DNA of 64,000 bases, taken from positions 108,408-172,407 of the forward strand of contig RQTK01000286.1 in the NCBI GenBank assembly GCA_003991915.1. Reading direction: 5' to 3'. Made by a program: the position numbers and the translations under genes. This DNA comes from Elysia chlorotica (taxonomy: Eukaryota > Mollusca > Gastropoda > Plakobranchidae). Shown one piece after another: positions 1-11,454 of the stretch (position 1 is the stretch's first letter; each line of letters begins with the position of its first letter). Under the pieces are notes generated by a model that was given only the letters and a program-made list of their open reading frames with translations, did not search any database and was not told where the DNA came from.

Positions 1-76
1 GCACTTACAGTTCCGAGGCCTGTGGCTGCGAGACAGAGAAAGGCTACATCAACCTCAAAAAGTTTGAAAGCAAACC
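1..76 (+). CDS. MRH protein, exon with CGC motif (5' part may be off-window)
   Basis: Reads SSEACGCETEKGYINLKKFE and ends AAACC|GTGAGT, phase 2. The bases CTTACAG at 4-10 could be an acceptor (exon 11-76), or the exon may run in from the left; both keep the same frame. The Cys-Gly-Cys followed by a Gly-x-Ile-x-Leu pattern is the start of an MRH fold. Confidence 0.75.
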
Positions 77-3000
77 GTGAGTATTAGGAATATGTTGAGT
101 TGTGTGGGTTGTTTAACGTCCAATCTTAGCTCCATTTGGGGGTAGGGTGGTGGACGGTGGACCTGGGGTAGAACATCGGCTTCTAACGCAAAAGGTCCGT
201 GGTTCGAGCCCTGGCTATTTCGCTCGCTACTGGTTGGGTCGGTGCCCTTTGAATGTGACCTGCTGAGACAGTAGTCATGGTACCCCGCCCTGCCTCGTGT
301 TTGTCAGCACATAAAATTGTCAGACGTCAGTGTTGGGTCTCGTCCTTTTTATAGTGCTGATGTTGGACGTCAAACCAACTCAAGTACAACTACTACTCTA
401 AGTAAAAGAGGCAGTGTGGGGATACCAAGACTCGGTCACATTATACCGACACTGACTCCATCAATTGAGCCGAAATCCGGAACATGAATTTTTTTTCAAG
501 AATGGATCCGTTTTTAAGACATTACATTCAGTAAAGCTTGAACTTTTTGGTGTTAACAAACAAGAAGAAACATAAGATAGATAAATAGCTTTATAAGTAC
601 ATAGAAGGAAAAAGAATGTTTGTGTGTGAGTGTGTGTGTGTGCCAATCTACGTACGTGTGTTAGAATATGTGTTAAAATTAGCATCTATCTATGTACATA
701 TGTATTTAAGGTGCAAAAAGAATGTTATGTTTTTCCCTGTGTAAAGTTGAGTCATATGTATTAATTACCAATGCCCAAAAACAAACATGTCAAATGGACG
801 AATGAAAGTTACCTTACCTTACTTTAACTTTCGTTTTGTTTTCACCCACATATTTTGCGATCTTAAGGTCTTTAATTTAATACTCATTTACTTTCACAGG
901 TTGTATGTTTTGGACCCTGTACAATACACTGAGTATCACTGGAACCCATGCAAAGACTTCAAGATGGGCAAAATAGAGAGTGCAGTGAGTTAAAAATACT
1001 TATATATAACAGGTCTATCGTTTAATGGTGTAAAAACCTTGACTAATTGTCTATTGCGCCCGTAACACTGGGGAGATCAAGTTTTGGTCTCAACCCAACA
1101 AAGCTTTATCAATTTTGACAAAACGTAACTATAGAAAGTGTGATTTCATCAAAATTATTTCACATTTTTTAAAGACATGAGTTTTACTTTAGTTTTCAGG
1201 TAACTCATTTATCATTATTGTTGACAGAAGAAAGAGTAGCCATTATAAAGGGTGCGCTTTATTTTAGACTCTGAAAAAGGAAATAAATGGCACAGTCGGG
1301 TTGAGTTGAGTTTAGTTGGTTTAACGTCCAACGTCAGCACCTTTTAGGCTATATTGTGGACGGATCTCAAGACTGACGTCTAACAATTTTATGTGCTGCC
1401 ACACACTAGACAGAGCAGGGATACCATGACTCCTGTCTCAGCCAGTCACATTATACTGAAACCGACCCAACCAGTTACAGGGGACGAAATCGGACAAATA
1501 AATCTGCCGATAGCACAGTCTCAGAAAAATACCACAAAGTTATACTAAGACGTTTCTGCTTGATAAGGAGGTCTCTTGTCTCTAGCAAAGTGGATTAATT
1601 TTGTGTGCATCTAAAACGGCATTCTCTGTGTGATAAGCTAAGTAAAACTATTGACCTAAAAATAAAGACTGGCTAATGCTATTGCCGCGCACAGCACTTT
1701 TTGCGATAACAGCGTGTGGCCGCATCTTGAGCCATAAGACCCTGATTCGTCTGCTAGCTGACTTCTGGTAGAGTATTAAACCTGTCCACTTATAATTATG
1801 TCATTTTTGGGGGACAAAATTATACCAAATTGCACAAAAAGTTAGTATTGGGACCCGTCCGCAATACAGCCTATATTGTGCTCACGTTGGACGTTAAGCA
1901 ACTACCCACTATGAAGTTTAAATACTTTGATTCTTGTATTTAAAACCACAGTGCATACATCATTTAATGAACGAGAAGTACTATGGATGTTAAATACATA
2001 AACTATGCGTACAGCATTTAATGAACGGTGAAAATTATGACTGGGTTACTGTGTTAATTACTCTAATATATAGTTATTTACAACCACAGTGCATACAGCA
2101 TTTATTAAACGGCGATGAATATGACTGTGTTACTGTGTTAATAACTTTGATATATATTTATTTACACATACAGTGCATACAGCATTTATTAAACCGGGAT
2201 AATTATGACTGAGTACTATGGATTGTAAATACTTTGATCCTTGTTTTACAGCCACAGTGCATTCGTTAATAAATGGAAGGGAATGATTATTACTGATTTA
2301 CCATGTTAAAAATAATTCTCTAGATATAGACTATAAATGCTCTGATCCTTGTATTTACAACCACAGTGCATACAGCATTTATTAAACGGAGATGAATATG
2401 ACTGCGGCAGCCATTCCAGTACAAAGAGCTCTGTGGAACAGGGAAACGCTGTCTTCAGCATGGTCTCCAGCGATAGAAAGTAAGGAACTAGATCCAACTG
2501 TATTGAAACAATTTATAATTTATTATATAGTAAGGGGCAGCCGTGGATTACGTAACTGTAATACTTATCTTTCATATTTCGTGATGTATATTCATCAATG
2601 GAACTAAATGCATTTAAGGCTGATTTTTTTTTATTGATTTAGGACTACCTGTAAATTGGGCTTATTAAATACAGCCTAGGTGTTCGCCTCTGCTAGCAGA
2701 GTCAGGGATCTAGCGGTGCCTATCCTTTCTATAGTAGTCCTTGGGTGCAGCCATAAACTTAGATCTAGCTTGAGACCAACAGATAAGACAAATAGACGAT
2801 GGCACATTTTAGACTGATGGCATGGACGGGTATCGAGCCTGCAACTTCTACTTGGTACCTATTCGTTTTGCCGAAGGGAAGACCAGTGTGCTTAACCATT
2901 CTGTTATCCGCTTAAAAAAATGCAATTATATTAGCAGATTTGTTTTTGTACCCCTCTGTGTATGTTTTTAGATGCGTATAGAGTTATGTTTTTCTAAATA

Positions 3001-4084
3001 ATAAATTATTTTATATGTCAGAAAGTGTATAACTGCAACTCTATTTACGCATAATAATGTAAAATCCTTAATTTTTTTTCTCTCTCAAATTTGTATTGCT
3101 GATATTAAGTTGAATTGTATATTTACGACTAGGGCAAATTTCCCTATTGAATACTAAAACGTTTATCTTATCTAATCTTATTATATAATATAAGTTTAAA
3201 AAAAAAACAGGTTGGATAAGACACACAGCCCTGATAAAGGTTTTGAGCTAGTGCCCTCTAAACATAAAAAATAAACCCCACAATAAAACAAGGCTACCTT
3301 ACAATTATGGACGTTTTTCAATTTCAAGGAAAACCGTTATCTCTGGTTCTAGAAATTAAATAATTGAAGTAATTCCAAACTCTTTAAGTACAATTTATGC
3401 TAATACACTTTACAATACTAAAACAATCAAAATTCACAGTTGCCTGAATCTCCTTGGTTTCCTCACATTATTATATTATGTGATAATAAAAATAGTTCAG
3501 AAATTATTAGACCAATGTAGGTCTTTCTCGTGGAGGGGGGGGGGGTGGGATTTCATCAGACTGGTTGTTCGGTTTCAGTATAAAATCAACACTGTGACAA
3601 TGATTGTGTACGACTGGATTTCTTTTTTGTTTTGTTTTGTTTTTGTTACCCTCATGGAACTAATTATATTGTCTGCTCAGTTTTAATTTGCTCTATCTCA
3701 TTTATAAAACACCTTAAATATATATTATTTTAGGGATAAGATAGGACATCATTATAGAACTGAGGTGATGCTATGTCAATATTAATTTGAGAAACTAAGA
3801 AACGTCCGCAACAGCACTTATCAAAGGAGAAATGTGGATTGTTATTGTAGAAAGCAGTGAAAATTTAGCTGGCCCAAGATGCAAAGCACTGTGCTTCTTA
3901 TCAGAAGGTACTAGGTTCGAACCCACGTTTAGTCAATTTTTTTGTTTTGTTTTGTTTTTGTTACCCTCAGACGCACTTCAAAAGTTACCTGCGTCTGTAA
4001 GAAATACGCAGTTGATGATTTTGCCTTTTCTGGGGAGTATCCATCTACGGTCTACGTGAGTAAAGTAACATAATTTAAACAAAC

Positions 4085-4147
<63 letters not shown>

Positions 4148-6879
4148 CTAATAAACTGCTAAACATTCTGTTGTTTTCTAATTAAAAAAAAAAGCAAATA
4201 AAAATTTAAGATGCAAGTCTTAAGCTGTGTTAGGAAAGGAGAATAATTAAAGTTTAAAAAGCCGCGATTGAATTTTTGAATTACTATTATTAAAATTATT
4301 CTATCCATGAGCATTTTAAAGATATGTAATGTAATTATTATGTCATTACCAGGACTGTCTCATGATTCTTATATTCTCATTCTAGTCTATGTATTGGTAA
4401 CCGCAAAAAACCCTCATTGCATTAACATTCTGCTAAATGGTGCTAGGTACATATCGGCACCTTTTCAAACCTATAATTCATATTTCATACAACAGGTTGA
4501 ATCTATGTGAACTAATATTATTGTATAATGTGTCTTTCTAATTTTATTATACCCGCTGTATATTTATCAAGCTTCTATCCAAATAATTAACAGAAACAAT
4601 ATGTATCATGCTCATTTTACCTTATACTATATCTTTCTTGAGACCGATAACATTTTAAAATAGGACAGACTTTTGCTGACCAAATATTTTTGTTTTAACA
4701 AAACGCAAACAAATACACCCTCTCATCGACAGCCACACCCACACCCACACCCACACACATATCTATCTACGTATCTATTTATAATCTGCATGGTTTTCCC
4801 CATATATATATATATAAAACAAAATTATAATGCGTATAGCATAATTTTGACAGAATGTGTATAACAATAATAATCCAGTGCGTATGAACAATCCACATAA
4901 ATTATACAAAAGAAAAAAAAGGTATTGATTTATTGTACTTCAAGGACGTTAGCAAAGTAATATTGCATTGCAATACTCATTTAATTGTAACTTTTTGCGT
5001 GGTATTGCTTTTCTATCTTAATACATTGTACATTGCCTCCCCAAATCCCCCTATCCTTGACCAGGGTTTCCAACTGAGCGGCGACTCGTGCTGTCCTGAG
5101 GCGGTCCCTCCATCGTCCAGCTCTACAGGCCTCTCACCTGGTTCCATTCTCCTTATAGCGTGAGTACATACACGGGAGGGGACGGGGGTGGGAAGGCACA
5201 AATGGTAGAGGGTTGGTCTCCCAACCTGGAGGTCCCCGGTTTAAATCCAAAATCGGTGAAAAAACGTTTTTGTCCGATTTCATCCTCTACTGGTTGGGTC
5301 GGCGTCAGTGTAATGAGAGACCGGCTGAGACAGGATTTCAAGTCTTCCAGCGCTGTTTATGTGGGGCACAAGGTAAAATTGTTAGACTTAAGTCTTGAGG
5401 CCTCTCCACACTATATATCGATATAGCCCAGATGATGTGTAATGTACATAGTTTTTACTCATATCACTATTAGGGCATCTAACATATTTTTGTTATTATT
5501 AGATGAAAACGATAGAAACCAAAAATCTAAACAAACCAAAACAATCTTTCCTCGTGGTCCATTGTAGCTTCCTTGTTCTGGTTGTGTCGCAGAACAGACA
5601 ACAGTTCTGTTAATCCTAGCAGCTGGCTGATTTTAAGAAACAAACAAAACAACATGATCAACAACAACAGCAACAACAACAGCAACAACAACAAAAAGAA
5701 CAACAACAAACAAAACAAACCTTCATCCCCCCCCTCCCATGCTACATTGTAGATTCCTGGTTCTAGTGGTAGTCTACATTCTCGTCGGTGTCGGGATACA
5801 GATCGGCGTGAGGAAAGCCAAGGGTATAGAGAGTCTGCCCAATGTGAGCTTCTGGTCGGCATTACCTGGACTCATTAAGGTACGATTTTTAGTTTCTTTT
5901 ACATAGTTTGTGCGTTAGTGAGGGGGGCGCGGTGACTCTAGGGTAGAACATCGTCGGCTTCCGACGCAAAAGGTCTGGGTTCGAGCCTTAGCGATTTTTC
6001 TCCTACTGGTTGGGTCGGTGTGAGTTTAATGTGACTGGCTGAGACAGGAGTCATGGCATTCCCACCCTGTCTCGTGTGTGGCAGCACTAAAAAATGTCAG
6101 ACGTCAGTCTTGGGGCCCGTCCACAATATAGCCTATAATTATAGTGCTGATGTTGGGCGTTAAACCAACTCAACTCACCCTTGTGTGATAGTGAAACAAG
6201 TCAAGAGACAGATTGAGTTAACACTGGTGCATTTTCCCCAGAACGAAACGATTGGGTTGGGTTCTATTCATTATACGGTTTGTTTGTGAGTGAGATAGGT
6301 AAATAAACTGTTAAATATAATGTAGATGGATATAATTGCGCATAACGACATGATGATGTTGGTTTCTTTCTATTTTTTACAAGGTATGTGTCGTTCAGAA
6401 AATTAAAAAGGTAGATAAATAAACACAAGACATAAACACAGCAAGCGCATGCAACGTTAATTAAATGAGAGTTGCATAACATCATAGCCTACATGCAATT
6501 CTTTGATTACATGACCAACTTGAACAGTGCAGTTAGCGAATATTTTTTATGAGTGTTAGTAACAATCAGATACTAAGAGAGAATTTAAAGATAGAGGGCT
6601 AAACATAATAGAAATAAGAAAGAGAGAGTAAATAAATAATGACGAGGAGTTTAATAAGAGTTTAATAAAGTTTAAGTATAAGGTGGTCTAAATAAGAGAG
6701 AGGAAAACACACTTTAGCCATATAAAACAAACCTGCTAATGCTCTGAAAACATACTTTTAAAAATTAACGCATACTTATGATGTTCGCCAAACTCCATAA
6801 ACTTTTCTTTTCATTATTACAGGATGGAGTTGGTTTCACTTTGACGTGTGGCAAAAAGTCAGAGTACAACAAGATATAA
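1..6879 (+). CDS. MRH-domain (M6PR-like) type I membrane protein, 3' seven exons
   Basis: Exons: <1-76, 900-984, 2367-2479, 3971-4055, 5065-5159, 5753-5879, 6823-6879; every junction keeps phase. The lumenal part carries MRH landmarks: a CGCETEKGYINL start, YHWNPCKDF, a CIQ segment, then RTSKVTCVC and GEYPSTVYGFQLSGDSCC, i.e. the paired cysteines and the Arg/Glu/Tyr pattern of mannose-6-phosphate-receptor homology domains. A Ser/Pro linker, one TM helix (ILLIAFLVLVVVYILVGVGI) and a short tail follow. The tail contains KGIESLPNVSFWSALPGLI and DGVGFTL, which closely tracks the juxtamembrane tail of cation-dependent M6PR. Inference: a Golgi/endosomal sorting receptor or ATG27-like membrane protein binding glycans lumenally. 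The tail stops soon after DGVGF, so the C-terminal acidic dileucine of M6PR is absent. The signal peptide lies left of the window. The family is secure; orthology to M6PR itself is not. Confidence 0.8.
145..384 (+). mobile_element. tRNA-derived SINE (family A), intron 1
   Basis: The head has an A-box-like TGGACCTGGGGTAGAACATCGG and a B-box-like GGTTCGAGCCC. The shared body follows (GGTTGGGTCGGT, CTGAGACAG, GTCAGACGTCAG) and the tail ends GTTGGACGTCAAACCAACTCAA. This is the reference description for the family A copies listed below. Confidence 0.85.
900..984 (+). CDS. MRH protein, exon with YHWNPC motif
   Basis: Acceptor TTTCACAG|G, donor GCA|GTGAGT (phase 2 in, 0 out). Encodes LYVLDPVQYTEYHWNPCKDF plus eight residues. 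The aromatic-x-W-N-P-C motif is the central MRH cysteine motif. Confidence 0.8.
1297..1500 (-). mobile_element. SINE family A body and tail, head missing or diverged
   Basis: Reverse orientation: starts TTGAGTTGAGTTTAGTTGG and ends at the CCGACCCAACCAGTTA body motif. Confidence 0.8.
1836..1906 (+). mobile_element. SINE 3' fragment
   Basis: Only the tail remains: TATTGGGACCCGTCCGCAAT to GTTGGACGTTAAGCAAC. Confidence 0.6.
1930..2366 (+). repeat. Tandem copies of the exon-3 acceptor and first codons
   Basis: About five diverged copies of a 75-100 bp unit precede the real exon. Each has a pyrimidine/TTTACA stretch, CACAGTGCATACAG or a variant, then a CATTTATTAAACGG-like stretch (visible near 1945, 2008, 2083, 2165 and 2250). 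Most keep an AG acceptor but run into stops within a few codons. Confidence 0.75.
2367..2479 (+). CDS. MRH protein, exon CIQ...SDRK
   Basis: Acceptor ACCACAG|TGC at 2366, donor AGAAA|GTAAGG (phase 0 in, 2 out). Encodes CIQHLLNGDEYDCGSHSST and on to SMVSSDRK. An alternative in-frame acceptor is 9 nt downstream (ATACAG|CAT at 2375), removing CIQ; I prefer the first because the Cys-x-Gln pattern fits the MRH domain. The acceptor and first codons are the last member of a degenerate tandem array in the intron. Confidence 0.75.
3971..4055 (+). CDS. MRH protein, exon RTSKVTCVC...GEYPSTVY
   Basis: Long T-rich tract and CCCTCAG acceptor, donor GTCTAC|GTGAGT (phase 2 in, 0 out), 28 codons. The Arg, the VTCVC cysteines and GE-Y fit the C-terminal half of an MRH domain, in which Arg, Glu and Tyr contact the sugar. 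A tRNA-like segment (GGTTCGAACCC at 3912-3922) sits just upstream, and a CAA microsatellite begins 30 nt downstream. Confidence 0.75.
4085..4148 (+). repeat. CAA microsatellite
   Basis: About 21 uninterrupted CAA units, 30 bp downstream of the 3971-4055 exon donor. Confidence 0.95.
5065..5159 (+). CDS. MRH protein, exon with last Cys, Ser/Pro stalk and TM start
   Basis: Acceptor CTTGACCAG|GGT, donor ATAGC|GTGAGT (phase 0 in, 2 out). Encodes GFQLSGDSCCPEAVPPSSSS, then TGLSPGSILLIA. The joined VY-GFQLSGDSCC matches the closing strand and cysteine of MRH domains; the helix continues in the next exon. Confidence 0.8.
5168..5425 (+). mobile_element. SINE with the alternative tRNA head (family B)
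   Basis: The head ATGGTAGAGGGTTGGTCTCC...GGTCCCCGGTTTAAATCC differs from family A and resembles a different tRNA. The body (CTACTGGTTGGGTCGG, GACCGGCTGAGACAG) is shared with family A. Confidence 0.75.
5641..5725 (+). repeat. CAA-rich low-complexity stretch
   Basis: Imperfect CAACAACAG/CAAA repeats and a C run end about 28 bp before the TM exon at 5753. Confidence 0.8.
5753..5879 (+). CDS. MRH protein, TM and juxtamembrane exon
   Basis: Acceptor ACATTGTAG|A, donor ATTAAG|GTACGA (phase 2 in, 0 out). Encodes FLVLVVVYILVGVGIQIGVR, KAKGIESLP and NVSFWSALPGLIK. The G-I-E-x-(L/F)-P-x-x-x-F-W pattern is the M6PR-type juxtamembrane tail. Confidence 0.85.
5921..6177 (+). mobile_element. SINE family A, near full length
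   Basis: Begins GGGGGGCGCGGTGACTCTAG and ends GTTAAACCAACTCAACTCA, with head, body and tail in order. Confidence 0.85.
6823..6879 (+). CDS. MRH protein, last exon
   Basis: Acceptor TTTTCATTATTACAG|GAT. Encodes DGVGFTLTCGKKSEYNKI and a TAA stop. DG-x-x-F continues the M6PR tail motif. The tail is basic and short. Confidence 0.8.
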   Translation, partial: DGVGFTLTCGKKSEYNKI

Positions 6880-7522
6880 ACTAAATTATTAATTTTAGAA
6901 CTCTTAGAACTCGCTTTTTCATTAATGGATTTTTCCATGCTGTGTCTGAAATGTTTGGTTTGTAGTTTGTGGCCTCATTTAAATAACAAGTATGTTAGCA
7001 TGGAGCGTTTTATTTACAAAGAAGCATTATATTTATACATAGTATAAGCAAAATTCCAATTGATAATTCCTTTCGCTGATTCCATATTATTGATATTTAC
7101 CTCATCATTGTGATTATCAAAATCAGTTGTTATCATTGTGATTAAAAGTATTACAATCATGTGTTATTGTTATTGTTATCGTTATGACTATTATTATTAT
7201 TATTATTATTATTATTATCGTTGGAGCTGGACTGCTTGTACCTGTAGCATCAGTGCAGGAAGAAAGACGACGATGGTCTGGTAGATTTGGGTCTCGAATT
7301 TCCTGATTAATGTGTAGAACACGTATATTGTTTCTGATTGATATCTTGATAGGATTGAGAAAGAACAATAGACTTAAAATAAGACGCTAGTTAGTACTAG
7401 GTGCTTCACAAACTAATTTTTGTTTTATTTCTATCTAATCATTAGTTGCATTATCTTAGGGTGTAGACAACTGTTGACAATTGCTTAAAATTGACAATAA
7501 TTATCTATGATAAATGAAGAAC

Positions 7523-7634
7523 CTAGCATGGTTTTTAGTGCAAAACGACTCGTGTTTTGACCATCGAGTCCATGTTATAATAATATTTTTGGATTCTGAA
7601 ATCTTTTTCAAACTGTATTAAAAATGTTTTAGTG
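7523..7634 (+). repeat. Direct repeat flanking the mariner foldback, left copy
   Basis: GAAGAACCTAGCATG ... TTTTGACCATCGAGTCCATG ... TTTTTCAAACTGTATTAAAA recurs almost unchanged at 8357-8454. The copies are far longer than a mariner TA target duplication. Confidence 0.85.
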
Positions 7635-7650
7635 TCCCTTTAGATAAATA

Positions 7651-8331
7651 CGAGGGCAGGCTGATAAATAAGGGTCGTTTTTGAATAACTTTTTTATTTG
7701 AAGGACTACAGAAGCAAGTTACACATCAAATGAAAGCTTAGAGTCTCCCCTATCTGATGAACTATCATTTTTCAACATAGTCACCATCGCGTTCAATACA
7801 GAGGCGCCAGCGTTGTACAAGTTTTCGCATGCCGTCGGCGAAGAATTCTGGTGTCTGGGATCGGCACCAAGAGCGAACGTTCGCCTCAACCTCAGCATCG
7901 GTTTCATAGTGATTTCCTTTGAGATGTTTCTTCAGCAAAGGAAATAAGAAAAAGTCAGACAGGGCCAAATCAGGACTGTATGTCGGATGTGGTATGGTAG
8001 GAAGTTCCAACTGCTGTAAAGCGCACTGGGTTTGGCGACTGGTGTGTGGCCGAGCATTATCGTGCTGGATGACAACGTCTTTGACTTTGTCCTGCAGGCG
8101 GATGTTCGCTCTTGGTGCCGATCCCAGACACCAGAATTCTTCGCCGACGGCATGCGAAAACTTGTACAACGCTGGCGCCTCTGTATTGAACGCGATGGTG
8201 ACTATGTTGAAAAATGATAGTTCATCAGATAGGGGAGACTCTAAGCTTTCATTTGATGTGTAACTTGCTTCTGTAGTCCTTCAAATAAAAAAGTTATTCA
8301 AAAACGGCCCTTATTTATCAGCCTGCCCTCG
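7651..8331 (-). mobile_element. Foldback mariner (DD34D) derivative with long inverted ends
   Basis: CGAGGGCAGGCTGATAAATA at the left end recurs inverted at the right end, flanked on both sides by TA. The inverted arms are about 235 bp (7651-7886 and 8097-8331). Both arms encode the transposase C-terminus (EFFADGMRKLVQRW, LCIERDGDYVEK) in opposite directions. The unique centre on the minus strand adds HDNARPHTS and YSPDLALSDF; the Asp of HDN and the final Asp of SPDLALSD are separated by 34 residues, as in mariner. The transposase N-terminus and first catalytic Asp are absent, so the element is non-autonomous. It looks like an internal rearrangement that replaced the 5' half with an inverted 3' end. 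Confidence 0.85.
7765..8100 (-). pseudogene. Truncated mariner transposase, C-terminal half
   Basis: Reads VIQHDNARPHTSRQTQCALQ, YSPDLALSDFFLFPLLKKHL, a RW motif and GDYVEK before the stop. Reading further upstream enters the inverted arm, so no intact transposase can be made. Confidence 0.8.
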
Positions 8332-8356
8332 TATATTATTCAGGGAATATGTTTTT

Positions 8357-8454
8357 AAGAACCTAACATGATCGTAGTTTTGACCATCGAGTCCATGTTA
8401 TAATAATATTTTTGGATTCTGAAATCTTTTTCAAACTGTATTAAAAATGTTTTA
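8357..8454 (+). repeat. Direct repeat flanking the mariner foldback, right copy
   Basis: Partner of the 7523-7634 repeat; lacks a short stretch after the AACATG motif. Confidence 0.85.
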
Positions 8455-8724
8455 TACCGCATGCAATTTGTTTTTCAATGGTGTTCTGGATAATCCCACA
8501 ACTTTATTGTGAATATTAGACAAATTTGTACATTCATAATTTCAACTCTGCTATTAGCCCTGAAAAGTAACTTCTTTACAAAGTATGTAAATATCTGCCA
8601 CCGTTTTTTAACCTTTTCCCCTAAGTTACCTCAACTGTTTGATTACTTTAAAGGAAAAACACCTGTAAAGGAGAAATCGCAAATCGAGACGAGCATAAAC
8701 AAAATTCACCCGACCATGAAACTC

Positions 8725-9260
<536 letters not shown>

Positions 9261-9892
9261 ACCGCGTACAACAAAGAAAGGAAGTCTTAACAATTACACA
9301 ACGAGAGCAGAATCCCGAACCATTGCAACTGATAACAGAAAGAAATCTAGAGCTAAGATAACCGATGTCTGTTTCAGATCTTGCACAAAAATAAAAACAT
9401 TTGCTTACCGGTGTTATAACTGTTGCTTCTGCATAAAATTTGACAAAATATTACAGGCTTAAAATGTATACAAATAAGAATGTTTGAGGCAAAACCTCCC
9501 AGGTTTACCAGTGACTAGTTGTTGCGACAGCCCAAGCGAGAGACAGCTCAGTAAGTTGTGCTCAGTGATTTGTCACTACGTTGGATAATGTAAACAAATT
9601 TCAATCATATATTGTCTAGAGTTTGAAAATTCAAAAAGAAAAATATGCTTTGTATTTTGTTTTGAAAAATATTTTATTAATTAAGAAATAAGTAATACGT
9701 GTCTTTGCAACAGGGACTCCAGTAGTTCTGACCTGCAGAAATGTATTATTAACAACAACAAAGGTATAAACGTATTCACAGCATGTAAACCTCATTGAGA
9801 AAAATTCATTTCTGACCGAGGTACTTATAAGACTGAAGTTAGTTCAAGGTCGCTTGGCAAAGCAAGTTCGTCTTGAACTGGCTCCGATCCCG

Positions 9893-10250
9893 AACGGTGT
9901 TAAGGCCCGTCAAACGGCCAAGGTCCGCATGCTATTACGATACGCCCATTATCGTAATTTATGACTTGGGTACTGATGCGGTTCCTCCCATAAAACACCG
10001 GCTCACATTGGTGATCGACAGCTGGCAGGAAAGCTTTGTCGGAAGGTGTGTGATAAGCACAAAGTCCTCAGAGGTACAGGCGTTAGGTACCTCGTCAATG
10101 TGGTGTGATGGGTCCGCTATTCTGAGAGTGCCTATATGTGTCCACATATATAAATGGCGAGGATCAGAGCAGTTAGTTGCACCCCCTGTTCATTATTTGG
10201 ATTATCTCCCTTTATACGGGGTTATTTCCCCTTTGAAAATCGAAGGTAAG
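9893..10250 (+). promoter_or_regulatory. TATA-containing promoter-like segment, possibly a solo LTR
   Basis: TATATAAAT at 10147-10155 is followed by GGCGAGGATCAGAGCAG and, further on, a good donor, ATCGAAG|GTAAGT at 10245. The surrounding 350 bp is less AT-rich than its flanks and has no recognised coding domain, although a 126-codon ORF crosses it. I found no target-site duplication or second LTR. Confidence 0.3.
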
Positions 10251-10263
10251 TAACCCTTTTATA

Positions 10264-10489
10264 GATGACAAGCTTGCGCTTTTTCTTTATTATCCCCCAT
10301 AGCTCATGCCCATTGACCATTGAGGACCCACCTGTACTGCTTATGCTTATGGTTATTGTTATTAATTTTCTATCTTTCGACATCTCTTCCTTTTTTTCAC
10401 TCCATTTCTCTCAATCTGTAACTTCCCTCTTCCCTCATCCCACCTTTCTGTCTCTGTCTCTTTCTCTCTATACCTCTCTGTGTTTATTT

Positions 10490-10524
<35 letters not shown>

Positions 10525-10800
10525 ACTCTTTTCCTTTCGCTCCCCTTAACTCATCTCTCTCTTATCTGAGTCTGCGTCTCTCTCTTTCTCTCTCCCTTTC
10601 TCGCTTTCTTCCCTTTTTTTCTTCCGCTTCCTTCACCCTCTCCCCTTGCCTTAGCTTTCCAAGCTTTTTCTTTTTTTCCCTTTTATTTCTCCCTCTTTCT
10701 ATTTTCACCACCCTGTTTTTTCCATCTCTCTACCCACCCACTCCAATCAAAAAAGCAACAACAACAACAAACAATCCTTTTTGGGATTTTCTTTAATAAA
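10264..10800 (+). repeat. Pyrimidine-rich low-complexity tract with GT microsatellite
   Basis: C/T-rich imperfect sequence surrounds a (GT)n run at about 10490-10520. No gene signal seen. Confidence 0.85.
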
Positions 10801-11454
10801 AACGTCATTATTTTAACACTTAACATAATAAATAAAACTCGTGAGTTCAGCAAATGATGAATATAAGATATTTTTATTAGTGTTTTTCAGGCAATCAAAA
10901 GATAGCTCTTATCACAACTGCATCATATAACATTCAATAATTTAAAAAAATCCCAAAGGAAACACATCAGAAACAACAAAAGCTAACAAATAAAATAAAA
11001 TAACAATAACATGTTTATCAAATACGTGTCTTAACGTGCAGTATTACCAGAGACTACAGATAAAGTGAGAGGTGTCACAAAGAGAGACGGGGAGCTAGCG
11101 TGACAGGTCCTTACTCTATTTCTTTATTAAAACTAAGGCGGTTGACCATTCCTCAAAGTTTTTATTAAGCTTTAAAGAAGGAAGCAATCGTCTATATATA
11201 CAACATTTTCAACAAAAATGTTATCCGTGTAACCTCTCAATATTTCTCACTCTCTGGTTTAAAGTCTCCTATGGTCTTATGAGGCGAGAATATTTATAGG
11301 GAAATCTATGTATTACGCGACTTTTTTTACATCTAATTTTAATATTGATAAATAAGGTGTCATCATCATTAAAAGTTTAAAGCGCAGAAATAAAAACAAA
11401 AAGTCCCTTCACTGTCTAAGAAAAGGTTTTGCGATCTACGCGAAGATAAATGAT

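Noticed and set aside
31-76. Operon, ribosome-binding-site and terminator features
   Set aside because: All evidence indicates a eukaryotic genome with spliced genes, so bacterial features were not called.
4933-5064. MYFKDVSKVILHC segment considered as another MRH exon
   Set aside because: It does not fit the phases. Exons 3971-4055 and 5065-5159 join directly in phase and already supply the closing MRH motifs.
9873-10253. 126-codon open frame on the plus strand
   Set aside because: No recognisable domain and biased by the promoter/LTR-like segment; no supporting neighbouring exon.
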